Assembly (NCBI RefSeq): GCF_002608075.1
Contig: NZ_LAHA01000029.1
Span: 18,533-82,532 of the forward strand
Direction: 5' to 3'
Length of the DNA: 64,000 bases
Origin: Nostoc linckia z4
GTDB lineage: Bacteria; Cyanobacteriota; Cyanobacteriia; Cyanobacteriales; Nostocaceae
A program made the translations under genes and the position numbers. The notes under the pieces are model-generated. The model was not told where the DNA came from. It did no database searches and saw nothing but the letters and a program-made list of their open reading frames with translations. Numbering within the stretch: position 1 is the stretch's first letter; the number at the start of each line of letters is the position of its first letter. Shown here in pieces: positions 1 through 8,599 of the stretch.

Positions 1-1061
1 AGGGGAACGTAAATTTCTGTGGTGTGAACTACCACCATTCGTAGTTTTTGCCAAATGCAATCTTGCTTTGCTTGTTCGTGCCAAAATCGCAGCATTGGTA
101 AAAAATCTTGGGCGATATTTGGATGTTCAAAAACTCGCTGCACTTCGTTCAAAGCCAAAATCACAGGATTGGATGAAATCTGCTGTAATAGATAAGCTTC
201 AAAATAAATTTTGCAGCTGACTTTGCTGCCCATTTCTATATCCCAAAAATCATCAAGACAGGAAATTAAGTTTAACTGCCTAGTGACATAAATACAAAAC
301 CAACGCAAAAATTTATCCAAAGAAGCAAAAACTTCTTCGTCTGCTTCTTGAAAATCCAAGTAGATTACTTGATAATTTTGCTCTTTAGCATAAGCAATCA
401 TTCGGTTGAGCAAGGAACTTTTGCCCATTTTTTTGGGTGCTTTAATTCTGATTAAGCAACCAGGATGTAATATCTCTTTACAAATTAGTTCTTCTAATGC
501 CGGACGGTTAATGTATAAAGGAGAATCTAGTGGCACAGGGCCGCTAGGATAATCTATCTCGCTAGCTGAGAACACGTCTGAAAAAACCATTTCTAAGCTA
601 TATTGTCTTTTGAAATTTTGTTGAATTTGATTTTCTTGATTAGTCTGACCTAGCGAAAAAAAGCTAGGAGGGATTTCTACGTTGGGGAAACAATGCTGTG
701 GACTGATTTTTTGACTTGAAGAGTTCTCCGACTTCCAACAAATGTTAGTAGGGAGTGGGGAATGGGAAAGGAAACTTTGTTGATTGTTGGTTGTGAGTTT
801 TCCACACGAAGAACTCTCTTGTAGATGTTTCCTTAAGACTATATGCAGATTTTTTTTTGTTACTCTTTTTCTCAGGGCTACAGAAAGGTCTTGCCACAAC
901 TGAGAGCCAATTTCCTTAATGTAGTGGTTGGCGTAGCCTGATGTCTTTGACATTTCATCGTAAGTTTTGCCCAACCAAGATTGATACAGCACATACGATT
1001 GAATGGAAGCAAGGGGCTTGTCTTGCAGAATTCTTTCTACAGTTTGCAGAAGATCTTCCAC
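1..1061 (-). CDS. STAND-like AAA ATPase with N-terminal helical domain, partial (3' end outside window)
   Basis: An open frame enters from the left edge and reads leftward from a GTG at 1061. The first in-frame stop upstream lies about 60 bases before that GTG and I see no ATG between them, so the GTG is the best start. Residues 1-70 form a helical, HTH-like domain (LYQSWLGKTYDEMSK) of the kind found at the N-terminus of cyanobacterial NB-ARC/AAA/WD40 proteins. A polar linker follows. From about residue 158 comes an AAA-like domain (PF14516 type) with Walker A (APKKMGKSS) and the late family motif VVVHTTEIYVP. The Walker B position reads LALNEVQRVF, where the family normally has LALDEVDRVF, so both acidic residues are changed. 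The C-terminal effector or repeat part lies outside the window. The role is unknown; such proteins are usually assigned to signalling or conflict systems. I am confident of the family and less so of the start. Confidence 0.75.
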   Translation of the reverse strand, partial: MEDLLQTVERILQDKPLASIQSYVLYQSWLGKTYDEMSKTSGYANHYIKEIGSQLWQDLSVALRKRVTKKNLHIVLRKHLQESSSCGKLTTNNQQSFLSHSPLPTNICWKSENSSSQKISPQHCFPNVEIPPSFFSLGQTNQENQIQQNFKRQYSLEMVFSDVFSASEIDYPSGPVPLDSPLYINRPALEELICKEILHPGCLIRIKAPKKMGKSSLLNRMIAYAKEQNYQVIYLDFQEADEEVFASLDKFLRWFCIYVTRQLNLISCLDDFWDIEMGSKVSCKIYFEAYLLQQISSNPVILALNEVQRVFEHPNIAQDFLPMLRFWHEQAKQDCIWQKLRMVVVHTTEIYVP

Positions 1062-1681
1062 GGATATTAAAAATTTTAAATTTATTATGTAAATTTACTA
1101 CATTTTATATAACAAATATCATATTACTAAATAAATATTTTTGACGAAAAAATTTTGTTATCAGTAGGTATATTTAAAGGAAGTGGGAAATCGGGGATAC
1201 AGCATTGGTAGAGGCTTTTTTTTAGCGGCCATCAGCTTATACCAATTCTGTATGAAGATCTACAGAATATTAAACGTAGACGCACAGCGGCAAGACAGAG
1301 GCTACTGCCAAGTACGCCTTCTCTACGAGAGGCTTCCACCAACGCGCAGCGTCTCGTAGAGAAGAGCGCCAAGAATAGAGAGTTACTCATTTAGTGCAGC
1401 TTTACAAAGAAAGGCAGAGGGCAGTCCCAATGAAAAAATTTCATCACCATGAATGAAAATGCAATCTGGAACTACCTATATAGATACTCATCTAAGAAGC
1501 ATTTTCAAGTCAGAAGGAAAGAAGTATTAATAAAAACTGTCTTTTGTGGATCTAAAGCTCACTAGTATAAAATATTTCTGTCGAGATGCGTAGTATGAGA
1601 CACAAGGCATCCTTGCTTCAATCCCACGTTTTTAAACGTGGGTTCCATAAAAGCCTTCTGCCTTCTGAAATTAAATTGGTA
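1062..1681. repeat. Gene-free, repeat-rich intergenic region
   Basis: No convincing gene. AT-rich sequence at 1062-1200 should carry the promoter of the leftward AAA gene. At about 1310-1375 there is a compact repeat of the type containing GCGTCTCGTAGAGAAG, which also occurs near 3775. The interval 1239-1682 is bounded by ATACCAATT and AATTGGTAT, the same termini as the small MITE-like elements elsewhere in the window, so it could be a longer or composite copy. A hairpin repeat at 1604-1646 is listed separately. Confidence 0.5.
1604..1646. repeat. Hairpin repeat, copy A
   Basis: The motif AAGGCATCCTTGCTTCAATC is followed by a perfect 9-bp stem (CCCACGTTT, TT loop, AAACGTGGG) and GGTTC. A closely related copy with the same order (AGGCGTCCTT, TTTCAATCCC, hairpin, GGGTTC) lies at 25270-25312. 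The layout resembles the end hairpins of IS200/IS605-like elements, but no transposase is nearby. It may be a remnant or a dispersed structural repeat. Confidence 0.45.
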
Positions 1682-2266
1682 TTACCAAACTTTACTCATA
1701 TTTAAGATAAAACCAGGCAATATTGGGTCGCCACTAACACTAGCAGGATTATCTAAACATTCCTCTGATAATCCAGGACGATAAATATAAACTTTGCCTT
1801 GCTTGCGGTCAATTAACCAGCCTAACTGTATTCCCGGCTCATTCATGTATTCCTCCATTTTTTCCTTCAAAGTTTGGAGGTTGTCGCTGGGAGATTTGAG
1901 TTCAACTACAAAATCTGGACAAATGGGGGCAAATTTTTGCTGTTGTTCTGGAGACAGAGAATTCCATCGTTCTAGTTTAATCCAGGAAGCATCTGGAGAG
2001 CGTTCTGCACCTGTTGAGAGCTTAAATCCAGTACTAGAGCTAAAAGTTATACCTGTGCCATCCTGCTCTGACCATACCCATAACTGTCCTGAGATGTTAA
2101 TTTCTCGGTTTCCTGTCTCTGAACCAGTAGGAGGCATAATTACCAATTCTCCAAATTTATTGCGCTCAATGCGTAAATCGCGATTTACTTGACAGAACTC
2201 AAAAAATTGTTCGTCTGTCATTTGCATTGATGGCGGAATTTGCAAAACCAAAGGGGATGAAAACAT
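1682..2266 (-). CDS. Uma2 family (DUF820) endonuclease-fold protein
   Basis: This 194-residue protein matches the Uma2/DUF820 family, which is strongly expanded in cyanobacteria and has a restriction-endonuclease-like (PD-(D/E)XK) fold. Visible family features are the N-terminal segment MTDEQFFEFCQVN, the central GTGITFSSSTGFKLSTGAERSPDASW (the acidic residue of SPDASW is typical), and CPDFVVELKSPSDN, where D, E and K of PDF..ELKS form the presumed catalytic set. The C-terminal LGWLIDRKQGKVYIYRPG is also standard. Cellular substrates of the family are not established. The length is normal and the gene stands alone between repeat-rich spacers, so it is probably monocistronic. The ATG at 2266 is followed by normal family sequence. 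Confidence 0.85.
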   Translation of the reverse strand: MFSSPLVLQIPPSMQMTDEQFFEFCQVNRDLRIERNKFGELVIMPPTGSETGNREINISGQLWVWSEQDGTGITFSSSTGFKLSTGAERSPDASWIKLERWNSLSPEQQQKFAPICPDFVVELKSPSDNLQTLKEKMEEYMNEPGIQLGWLIDRKQGKVYIYRPGLSEECLDNPASVSGDPILPGFILNMSKVW

Positions 2267-2782
2267 GAGAATTTCCTCCAGGTTACGATGCCTAGCCCAC
2301 TGACTTTATTTTCACCCAAAAACAAGGACAGTTGCGTGCTGGGGTTGCCCCCGCCCTCAATACGTTTCGGATAAGCAGTATGAACTTCCCTTGTGGTCTG
2401 GGAAAAGGTTAAGGGGTAAATGGTAAAGGATAGACTTCTAAGAGAAGTCGGGAAAAGGGGAAGGTGGCCCCTGAAGGGGATAAGGGGCAGGGGAAAGGGG
2501 GTGCATGTTTGGTATTTTCCCTTTCCCCAATAAAGATGTATCCCTTTGACCACAAGAGTGCTTTTTGCACTCTTGTGCAAGAGGTCTGATGTATTTGAAA
2601 CCTTTCCCCTTTTCCCTTTCCCCTTTCCCCTTTAACCAAACCGTATTGCCCCCGCCCTTGCAAACTGTCCGTTGCAAAGATAAAGGCAGCCGCATAGGCC
2701 GGTTTTCCGACTTTAGCGGACTGCCTGTCGCCAAGATGTAGCTTGGCGGCTTTGCGTCTAATGCAGGAAATCATTTTCAGAT
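2267..2782. repeat. Repeat-rich spacer without a gene
   Basis: The stretch is dominated by pyrimidine/purine tracts (CCCTTTCCCC type). It includes a roughly 100-bp dispersed repeat at about 2509-2640, beginning TTTGGTATTTTCCCTTTCCC and containing an AGTGCTTTTTGCACT hairpin. The same repeat recurs at about 5878-6012, and a shorter relative lies near 19050-19250. Open frames here are composition artefacts. Confidence 0.6.
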
Positions 2783-3421
2783 TTACTTATTAGGCTGAGG
2801 AGTTAAGCGCAGATAAGGTTTAACTTCCTGATAGCCTTTGGGGAATTTCTCTTTGAGGACTTCTGGATCTTTGAGTGAGGGGACAATTACGACATCCTCT
2901 CCATCTTTCCAGTCAGCTGGGGTCGCCACACTGTACTTGTCAGTCAATTGTAGAGAATCGATAACCCGCAAAAGTTCATCAAAGTTGCGTCCCGTGCTGG
3001 GGGGATATGTGAAAGTGAGACGGAGTTTCTTGTTGGGGTCAATTACAAAAACCGATCGCACCGTTACAGCTGCATTGGCATTGGGGTGGATCATATCATA
3101 AAGGTCAGAAACCTGGCGATCGGCATCTGCCAAAATTGGGTAGTTAAGAGTCGTGCTTTGAGTTTCTTCGATATCTCCTATCCAGCCGTTATGTGATTCA
3201 ACATTATCAACACTAAGTGCGATCGCTTTCACATTGCGCTTGTCAAATTCTGGTTTTAGCTTAGCAACTGTGCCCAGTTCCGTTGTACAAACAGGTGTAA
3301 AATCAGCAGGGTGAGAGAACAGCACAACCCAGCTGTCACCTGCCCATTCGTAAAAATCGATATCGCCGTGTGTTGAGGCTTGTTTAAAGTTGGGTACTGT
3401 ATCACCTAAGTGGAGAGCCAT
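2783..3421 (-). CDS. 1-Cys peroxiredoxin (Prx6/AhpC-TSA class)
   Basis: A 212-residue thioredoxin-fold peroxidase that reduces H2O2 and alkyl hydroperoxides in the cytosol. The peroxidatic cysteine is Cys45 in HPADFTPVCTTELG, with Thr42 of the TxxC motif. No second cysteine is present, so it is the 1-Cys type. The long C-terminal extension (DWKDGEDVVIVPSLKD, then GYQEVKPYLRLTPQ) is typical of the Prx6 subfamily. The frame stays open upstream to 3826, but that part is translated low-complexity repeat. The family N-terminus MALHLGDTVPNF starts at 3421, with an AGGGAA sequence just upstream. It appears to be monocistronic. Confidence 0.93.
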   Translation of the reverse strand: MALHLGDTVPNFKQASTHGDIDFYEWAGDSWVVLFSHPADFTPVCTTELGTVAKLKPEFDKRNVKAIALSVDNVESHNGWIGDIEETQSTTLNYPILADADRQVSDLYDMIHPNANAAVTVRSVFVIDPNKKLRLTFTYPPSTGRNFDELLRVIDSLQLTDKYSVATPADWKDGEDVVIVPSLKDPEVLKEKFPKGYQEVKPYLRLTPQPNK

Positions 3422-3846
3422 GTGAGATTCCCTGTAGCTAGAGAAATATACGTGTTCTACTTTGTCATCATGACACAAAACCCCTATTCCCCAATCGGGC
3501 TTTAGCGGTTTTAAACAAAATTTTAGGTTGTCAAGACTTTCGTATACGGCATTGGGCATGGGGCATTGGGCATTGGGCATTGGGCATTGGGGATGGGAAG
3601 AGGACAAGGTAGACAAGGTAGACAAGGTAGCAATCTTTCTCTCCGAAGTTCTGATGGTCGGAAACCTCCGCTCAGACTTCTCTCCTTGTCTCCCTTGTCT
3701 CCCCCATCTCCCCATCTCCCCTACTCCCCATCCCCCCAACTCCCCATCTCCCTCATCTCCCGGTTGTTGAGCGTTCGCGTAACGTCTCGTAGAGAAGTCG
3801 AACCACATCTCCCTATCTCTGTACACCCCACTCCCTTGTACTAGCG
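3422..3846. repeat. Short tandem repeat cluster
   Basis: Contains 7-bp tandem GGGCATT units (about 3549-3590), GTAGACAAG units (about 3605-3630), CTCCCCATCTCC-type units (about 3690-3760) and the GCGTTCGCGTAACGTCTCGTAGAG repeat (about 3770-3795). No gene is visible. The sequence separates divergently transcribed genes, so promoters for both must lie here. Confidence 0.6.
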
Positions 3847-4557
3847 ATGATTGTACTTTTTTTGACTATCGGTGTTACCCTCAGCACAATTGCAAGCTTT
3901 GTTTTTGGAATTCCTTGGTTAATGCCGATTTTGGGTGCTGCTATCCCCTATCCTATTTTCTTTTTACAAGTGCGTCGTCAACAATATAAAAGTGCTTTTT
4001 GGTGGATGTTGCTGTGGGGAGTGTTGCAGAGTATTGGTGTAATTGTAGCAACAGCGATTGCCCCACAAACAGCAGCAAAAGTTATTCTTCGTGGAGAATC
4101 ATACACTACGGAAATGTTCCACTGGATTCGCACAGGAGAAGGTATGGAAGGAACACTTCGTTTGTTTTTACCAAACCATTTATTGCACTATGGGATTTTT
4201 TGCATTCTCTGTATTGTCACCATCAGTAGCGCCGCATTAATCTTTGGCACTTGGATGCTAAATTATATGAATTTTTATGTTGCACAGTTGATAAAAGTCA
4301 GCGCTAAACCTTGGTTGGCAGCTATTTTAGGATGGTATCCTTGGTCACTGGTGCGGGTAATTGGCTTTATTGCAACTGGGGTGGCTTTAGCTGCATTAGG
4401 ATTAAATTTATTCACTCGCATTAGAGGCGAAGTTCCTAAATCTACTTTTCCTAAAACTTATATGTTAATTGGAATTACTTTTGTGATTGCAGATATTATC
4501 ATCAAAGGAATTCTAGCGCCCATTTGGCAAAAATTACTGTTGTCTGCGTTGGGTTAA
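3847..4557 (+). CDS. Conserved multi-pass membrane protein of unknown function
   Basis: A 236-residue, very hydrophobic protein with about six predicted membrane segments, including residues 1-25, 28-43, 53-75, 113-140, 165-190 and 205-225. There is no obvious enzymatic motif. The loop around residues 85-110 (SYTTEMFHWIRTGEG) is the most polar part and probably faces one side of the membrane. It resembles unassigned cyanobacterial membrane proteins, and I cannot name a function. It faces away from the peroxiredoxin gene and converges with the polysaccharide block. Confidence 0.7.
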   Translation: MIVLFLTIGVTLSTIASFVFGIPWLMPILGAAIPYPIFFLQVRRQQYKSAFWWMLLWGVLQSIGVIVATAIAPQTAAKVILRGESYTTEMFHWIRTGEGMEGTLRLFLPNHLLHYGIFCILCIVTISSAALIFGTWMLNYMNFYVAQLIKVSAKPWLAAILGWYPWSLVRVIGFIATGVALAALGLNLFTRIRGEVPKSTFPKTYMLIGITFVIADIIIKGILAPIWQKLLLSALG

Positions 4558-4644
4558 ATTAATTACATAGATATCTTCAAAATGAATGTAGAGACGTAGC
4601 AGTGCTACATCTGTGGATAACGTATATTTAATTTGTGAAGATGT

Positions 4645-5829
4645 CTATTTATTTGCCAAAATTTTCTCATAGGCTTGGATTGTTTGCTTAGCGATCGCAT
4701 CCCAGCTAAAATTTACATCAGCATATTTGTGAGCATTTAATCCTCGTCGTTGGCGTTCTGCGGGATTGTCCAAAGCTGCTTTTACTAAATTTACCAACGC
4801 TTCCACATCCGTTGTACTTACCCAACCTGATTGACTATCAAGTATTTGTTGGTAAATATGCACTTGGTCAGAAATCACTACGGGTATTCCTGCTAGCATT
4901 GCTTCAGCCACAGCAATGCCAAAATTTTCATAGTAAGAAGGTAAGACGAATAAATCAGCAGCTTGTAGTAAACTAGCTTTTAATTCACCAGTAACAAAGC
5001 CAGTAATTGTAGTGTGCGATCGCAATGGTGAATTTTGAATTTGGGATTTTATCTTTTGCTCGTAATCTGGATCTTGAGGATTTGTACCAGCTAAAATAAA
5101 ATGAAACTTATAACCAACTCCCAGCAATTTTTCTAGGGCTGGAATTAATAAATCTAACCCTTTTTTCGGGTCGATTCTTGACATAAATAATACCAACGGG
5201 ATATCGTCAGCAATATTAAATTGCTCGCGCGTGATATTTCTCTTTTCTTTTTTTGTTACTTCCTCTTGTTTCACACCCAAGGGAATTACCAAATCTGGTG
5301 TGAAAACTCCAAACCGTTCTGATATTTTAGCTTCTTGTTCGCTAGTAAAATGAATTGCTGCCGCACCAGCTAAATTTTGACGTTCTATAATTGCTGTATA
5401 AATCTGCTTTAATTGCTTTTTTTTACGTAAATCAGCCGGATCGAGAGTACCCAAAGGGCGCAAAATATAAGGTAGCTTTTGTTGACGACACAAAATAGCA
5501 GCAGCACTACTTATAGGAGAAAATAAAGCATGAATATGTGCAATGTCAAACTCCTTGCCGTGACGTTTTAGCCACTTTAATAAATCTAAAGAAAATTTAT
5601 AACGACGAAATGGCGCACAACGAAAATAAATGATTTCATAACCATCTTGTTTAATTGGGCGATTTAAAGGAACATCCAGAGGTATTTGACCTGTATCGCC
5701 ATTACTATCAGTTGTGAGAATTGTAACTTCTACTCCCTCTTTTACCAATGCTGGAGCTAATCCCAGTACCATTTGACTAGGGCCACCATAAATCAGAGAA
5801 ATTGAGGGAACAATTTGTAAAATCTTCAT
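4645..5829 (-). CDS. hpsP: Glycosyltransferase family 4, probable HpsP
   Basis: A GT-B fold retaining glycosyltransferase of 394 residues. The N-terminal domain begins MKILQIVPSISLIYGGPSQMV and binds the acceptor. The C-terminal domain has the donor-binding pattern VLFMSRIDPKKGLDLLIPAL and the EX7E region (YYENFGIAVAEAMLAGIPVV). It should add a sugar to a lipid-linked polysaccharide on the cytoplasmic face of the membrane. The frame extends six codons upstream to 5847, but those codons lie in an ATTAGTC tandem repeat, so MKILQ at 5829 is preferred. It is the last gene of a leftward GT4-GT4-GT2-GT4-ligase block matching, as I recall it, the hormogonium polysaccharide gene set hpsL-hpsP. The family is certain; the symbol rests on gene order and memory. 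Confidence 0.85.
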   Translation of the reverse strand: MKILQIVPSISLIYGGPSQMVLGLAPALVKEGVEVTILTTDSNGDTGQIPLDVPLNRPIKQDGYEIIYFRCAPFRRYKFSLDLLKWLKRHGKEFDIAHIHALFSPISSAAAILCRQQKLPYILRPLGTLDPADLRKKKQLKQIYTAIIERQNLAGAAAIHFTSEQEAKISERFGVFTPDLVIPLGVKQEEVTKKEKRNITREQFNIADDIPLVLFMSRIDPKKGLDLLIPALEKLLGVGYKFHFILAGTNPQDPDYEQKIKSQIQNSPLRSHTTITGFVTGELKASLLQAADLFVLPSYYENFGIAVAEAMLAGIPVVISDQVHIYQQILDSQSGWVSTTDVEALVNLVKAALDNPAERQRRGLNAHKYADVNFSWDAIAKQTIQAYEKILANK

Positions 5830-5847
5830 TTTTTTGTTATTAGTCAT

Positions 5848-6013
5848 TAGTCATTAGTCATGAGTTATTAGTCATTGGTTTGGTATTTTCCCTTTCCCTA
5901 ATAAAGATGTAGCCCTTTCTTTGACCACAACAGTGCAAAAAGCACTCTTATGCAAGAAGTTTGATGTATTTAAAACCTTTTCCCTTTCCCCTTTCCCCTT
6001 TCCCCAAACCGTA
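5848..6013. repeat. Dispersed repeat, second copy
   Basis: From about 5878 the sequence TTTGGTATTTTCCCTTTCCC, the inverted AGTGCAAAAAGCACT core and the CCTTTCCCC tract repeat the block at about 2509-2640 with small differences. ATTAGTC units precede it. No gene. Confidence 0.6.
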
Positions 6014-7186
6014 TTACCCCATGCACAACTCTTGATAAAACTCTAATTGCTGTTTAGCCAAAGCTTTATTTGTGTATTTAATCATTGCTTTTTGATAACT
6101 CATTTCCCCAAGACTATGAGCAAAATATGGTTTATCCATTAATTCAAGTAAGCAATTAGCAAGGGCTTGGACATCACCTTCAGGAAAAATTAAACCAGCA
6201 TCACCAATTACATGGGGAATTTCACCAGAATCAGAACCAATCACGGGCACTTGACAAGCCATTGCTTCAATTAATACATGACCAAATTGCTCTTTCCATC
6301 CAGCAGAAGTTAAGGTTTTAAATTTGTAAGTAGTTTCTGAAGGCAGTACTAAAGTACTCATTAAATTAATATAGTTAGCCACCTCATGATGAGGAACGCT
6401 TTCTACTAAAATTAATCTGTCTTGAATATTGTTTTCTACTGCCACCTTGATTAATTCATCTTTTAATTCTCCCCGTCCCAATAACAGGAATTTCCAGGAT
6501 TTATTTTTTAAACTTATCAATGCTTGTAATAAGGTTAATAAACCCTTTTCTTGAACAAAACGCCCTACAAAACCTACTACAAAATCTTCTTTATCGATAC
6601 CTAAACTAGCTGCTAATTCTGGTTGTTTTTTAGGAGTAAATAAACTTTCATCTACACCTAATTGTGGCATTACTTTAATTGGGCCTTGATATCCCCGTTG
6701 CCTCAGAATTTCTGCTCCATCTTGATTACCAGAAATAATTCCGTGGCTTTCATTTAGGTTATATTTTTCTAATAAAGCAATCGGTAATTTTAATTGATAT
6801 GGTAGATTCCACCAGGTAAAAAATACATTTTTTGCTTTGAGTCCTAATAGCTTATTTAAAGTAATCATCTGAGTATAAGCTAGTCCTCTAGATCCTTGTT
6901 CTACTTGAATAATTTCGGGGCGAAATTGTTTGAACAAAGATATTAAATCCGCTCCAAAAGTCAAAAGTCCCTGATGATTTTGGCTGAAGTTAGAAACCGG
7001 AACTATTTTAAATGAACCTTCATCGCGATATTCAGTTTCAATAATTTTGTTTTGTACGCCACCAGGATTCCAACGCTTTGGAACTACAACTATTACTTCA
7101 ATGCCAGGTTGTAGTTGAGATAAAGCGCGTAATTTTTCACAGTTGAGGTCTACAATATAAGTGTGACTAGCAACTAAAATCTTCAT
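6014..7186 (-). CDS. hpsO: Glycosyltransferase family 4, probable HpsO
   Basis: A 390-residue GT-B enzyme. The N-terminus MKILVASHTYIVDLNCEKL, the mid-region VGFVGRFVQEKGLLTLLQAL (donor domain start) and EQFGHVLIEAMACQVPVIGS (EX7E-type motif binding the sugar nucleotide) define the family. No signal peptide or membrane helix is seen, so it should act as a peripheral protein at the inner membrane. It is the second-to-last gene of the leftward polysaccharide block, separated from its neighbours by 87-185 bp spacers rich in repeats. A role in exported (hormogonium or sheath) polysaccharide synthesis is inferred from the cluster. The symbol is tentative. Confidence 0.83.
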   Translation of the reverse strand: MKILVASHTYIVDLNCEKLRALSQLQPGIEVIVVVPKRWNPGGVQNKIIETEYRDEGSFKIVPVSNFSQNHQGLLTFGADLISLFKQFRPEIIQVEQGSRGLAYTQMITLNKLLGLKAKNVFFTWWNLPYQLKLPIALLEKYNLNESHGIISGNQDGAEILRQRGYQGPIKVMPQLGVDESLFTPKKQPELAASLGIDKEDFVVGFVGRFVQEKGLLTLLQALISLKNKSWKFLLLGRGELKDELIKVAVENNIQDRLILVESVPHHEVANYINLMSTLVLPSETTYKFKTLTSAGWKEQFGHVLIEAMACQVPVIGSDSGEIPHVIGDAGLIFPEGDVQALANCLLELMDKPYFAHSLGEMSYQKAMIKYTNKALAKQQLEFYQELCMG

Positions 7187-7273
7187 TTTTATTTATAATT
7201 TGTGAATTTTGATTCAGTAACTCCTAACTCCTAACTCTTGTACAGACGCGATTAATCGCGTCTCTAGCACTAA

Positions 7274-8254
7274 CTAAATTTGTTGATCCAAACGAGTGTA
7301 AACTTGACCATCATTCCATACTGATTGGATGATAGTACCCAAGGCTTTGAAAAAACCCAAAGTGTAAAAAATACCGCGAGTGATAATTTTGATGGGGGAA
7401 CCGCTTTTATGACAAGGTGGGCGTCCCAGTACGTGACAATCGAATAAACGTGCGTATAAACGTAAAGCTTGAGTAACTGTGAGGTTTTTCAGCCCCATCA
7501 AAAAATGGTTGTGGTAAAAGGTGAGTTGATATTTGAGCGATCGCATACTAATATCGTGACAACCACCAGTCTCTTCACCTAAATGCACCAAATGAGCTTC
7601 TGGGTCGTACCAAATCTTATATCCCGTCTTGCGTACCCGCAAACAAAAATCTGATTCTTCCCGCACTGCACTACCGCGAAACCTCTCATCAAAACTCAGT
7701 CCGTGCTTAGTAAAAATTTCGCGACGAAAGGACATATTGCAACCCCTTGCTGTGAGTACTTGTTGGGGTTTTGTCGTATGTACCAAATCAATATGATACC
7801 AAGCTATTCCTGGATCCATAGCTTCGGGAGGCAAATATTCAATCTCTAAATCTCCTCCAGAATCACCCAGTTTCATTCTGTCAAATACTCGCCCAGCAAC
7901 AGCCCCCACTTCTGGGTTTTGCAAATAATTTTTCACATGGGCTGATAACAATCCAGGCGTTAACTGGACATCATCATCAATAAATAATATTATTTCACCA
8001 GCTGAGCGCCGTACAGCATAATTCCGCGCCCCTGGTAAACTTGCCCAATCTAACCGCAACCATTTAATTTTACCTGCTGCCGCCATTTCCTCTAGGTAGG
8101 CTTGAATTGCTGGTTGGTGTTTTGCGGTTTGATCTACCACTAAAACTTCAAAATTCGGATAGTCCTGTTTTAGGACATCTACAATACTATCCCGTAGCGG
8201 TTCCTCTCGACCGTATGTCGGAATTACCACCGTAATTAAAGGCAAATTATTCAT
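7274..8254 (-). CDS. hpsN: Glycosyltransferase family 2, probable HpsN
   Basis: A 326-residue GT-A inverting transferase. Motifs are the N-terminal ITVVIPTYGREEPL, the nucleotide-sugar site LFIDDDVQL (DxD metal motif), ARGCNMSFRREIF and REESDFCLRVRKTGYKIWYD (the family ED motif with the catalytic acidic residue). It is soluble apart from a weakly hydrophobic C-terminal segment. It sits in the middle of the polysaccharide block, upstream of two GT4 genes. Its promoter-side spacer is filled with 7-bp and 8-bp tandem arrays that separate it from the upstream glycosyltransferase gene. Function in one pathway with its neighbours is inferred from gene order. Confidence 0.85.
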   Translation of the reverse strand: MNNLPLITVVIPTYGREEPLRDSIVDVLKQDYPNFEVLVVDQTAKHQPAIQAYLEEMAAAGKIKWLRLDWASLPGARNYAVRRSAGEIILFIDDDVQLTPGLLSAHVKNYLQNPEVGAVAGRVFDRMKLGDSGGDLEIEYLPPEAMDPGIAWYHIDLVHTTKPQQVLTARGCNMSFRREIFTKHGLSFDERFRGSAVREESDFCLRVRKTGYKIWYDPEAHLVHLGEETGGCHDISMRSLKYQLTFYHNHFLMGLKNLTVTQALRLYARLFDCHVLGRPPCHKSGSPIKIITRGIFYTLGFFKALGTIIQSVWNDGQVYTRLDQQI

Positions 8255-8264
8255 AATTTTAGTT

Positions 8265-8343
8265 ATTAGTCATTGGTCATTAGTCATTAGTCATTAGTCA
8301 TTGGTCATTAGTCATTGGTCATTAGTCATTGATCATTAGTCAT
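8265..8343. repeat. Heptamer tandem array (ATTAGTC)n
   Basis: About eleven near-identical 7-bp units (ATTAGTC, with ATTGGTC and ATTGATC variants) in direct repetition. Shorter runs of the same unit occur near 5840-5880, 46155-46190 and 63170-63195. This is typical of the short tandemly repeated repetitive sequences of Nostocales. Confidence 0.85.
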
Positions 8344-8390
8344 ATCATGTCCGCCTAATTACCCATAATAAAAACCTCTCCGCGTCCCCT

Positions 8391-8573
8391 TGTCTCCGTG
8401 TCTCCGTGTCTCCGTGTCTCCGTGTCTCCTTGTCTCCTTGTCTCCTTGTCTCCTTGTCTCCTTGTCTCCGTGTCTCCTTGTCTCCTTGTCTCCTTGTCTC
8501 CTTGTCTCCTTGTCTCCTTGTCTCCGTGTCTCCTTGTCTCCTTGTCTCCTTGTCTCCTTGTCTCCTTGTCTCC
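8391..8573. repeat. Octamer tandem array (TGTCTCCT/TGTCTCCG)n
   Basis: About 23 consecutive 8-bp units, alternating in blocks between TGTCTCCT and TGTCTCCG. Because 24 bp is divisible by three, every frame is open, which explains the long repetitive open frames on both strands. None has a plausible start signal or family. The array lies between two glycosyltransferase genes of one block. Confidence 0.9.
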
Positions 8574-8599
8574 GCATCCCCTTGTCTCCCTCATCTCAT

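Noticed and set aside
941..1144. A 67-residue rightward frame
   Set aside because: Lies antisense to the N-terminal domain of the AAA protein and has no family or start signal.
2218..2774. Three overlapping leftward frames of 98-121 residues
   Set aside because: Pro/Ser/Lys-rich translations of CCTTTCCCC repeat sequence.
8391..8573. Possible CRISPR array
   Set aside because: The unit is 8 bp without unique spacers and there are no cas genes; it is a microsatellite-like tandem repeat.
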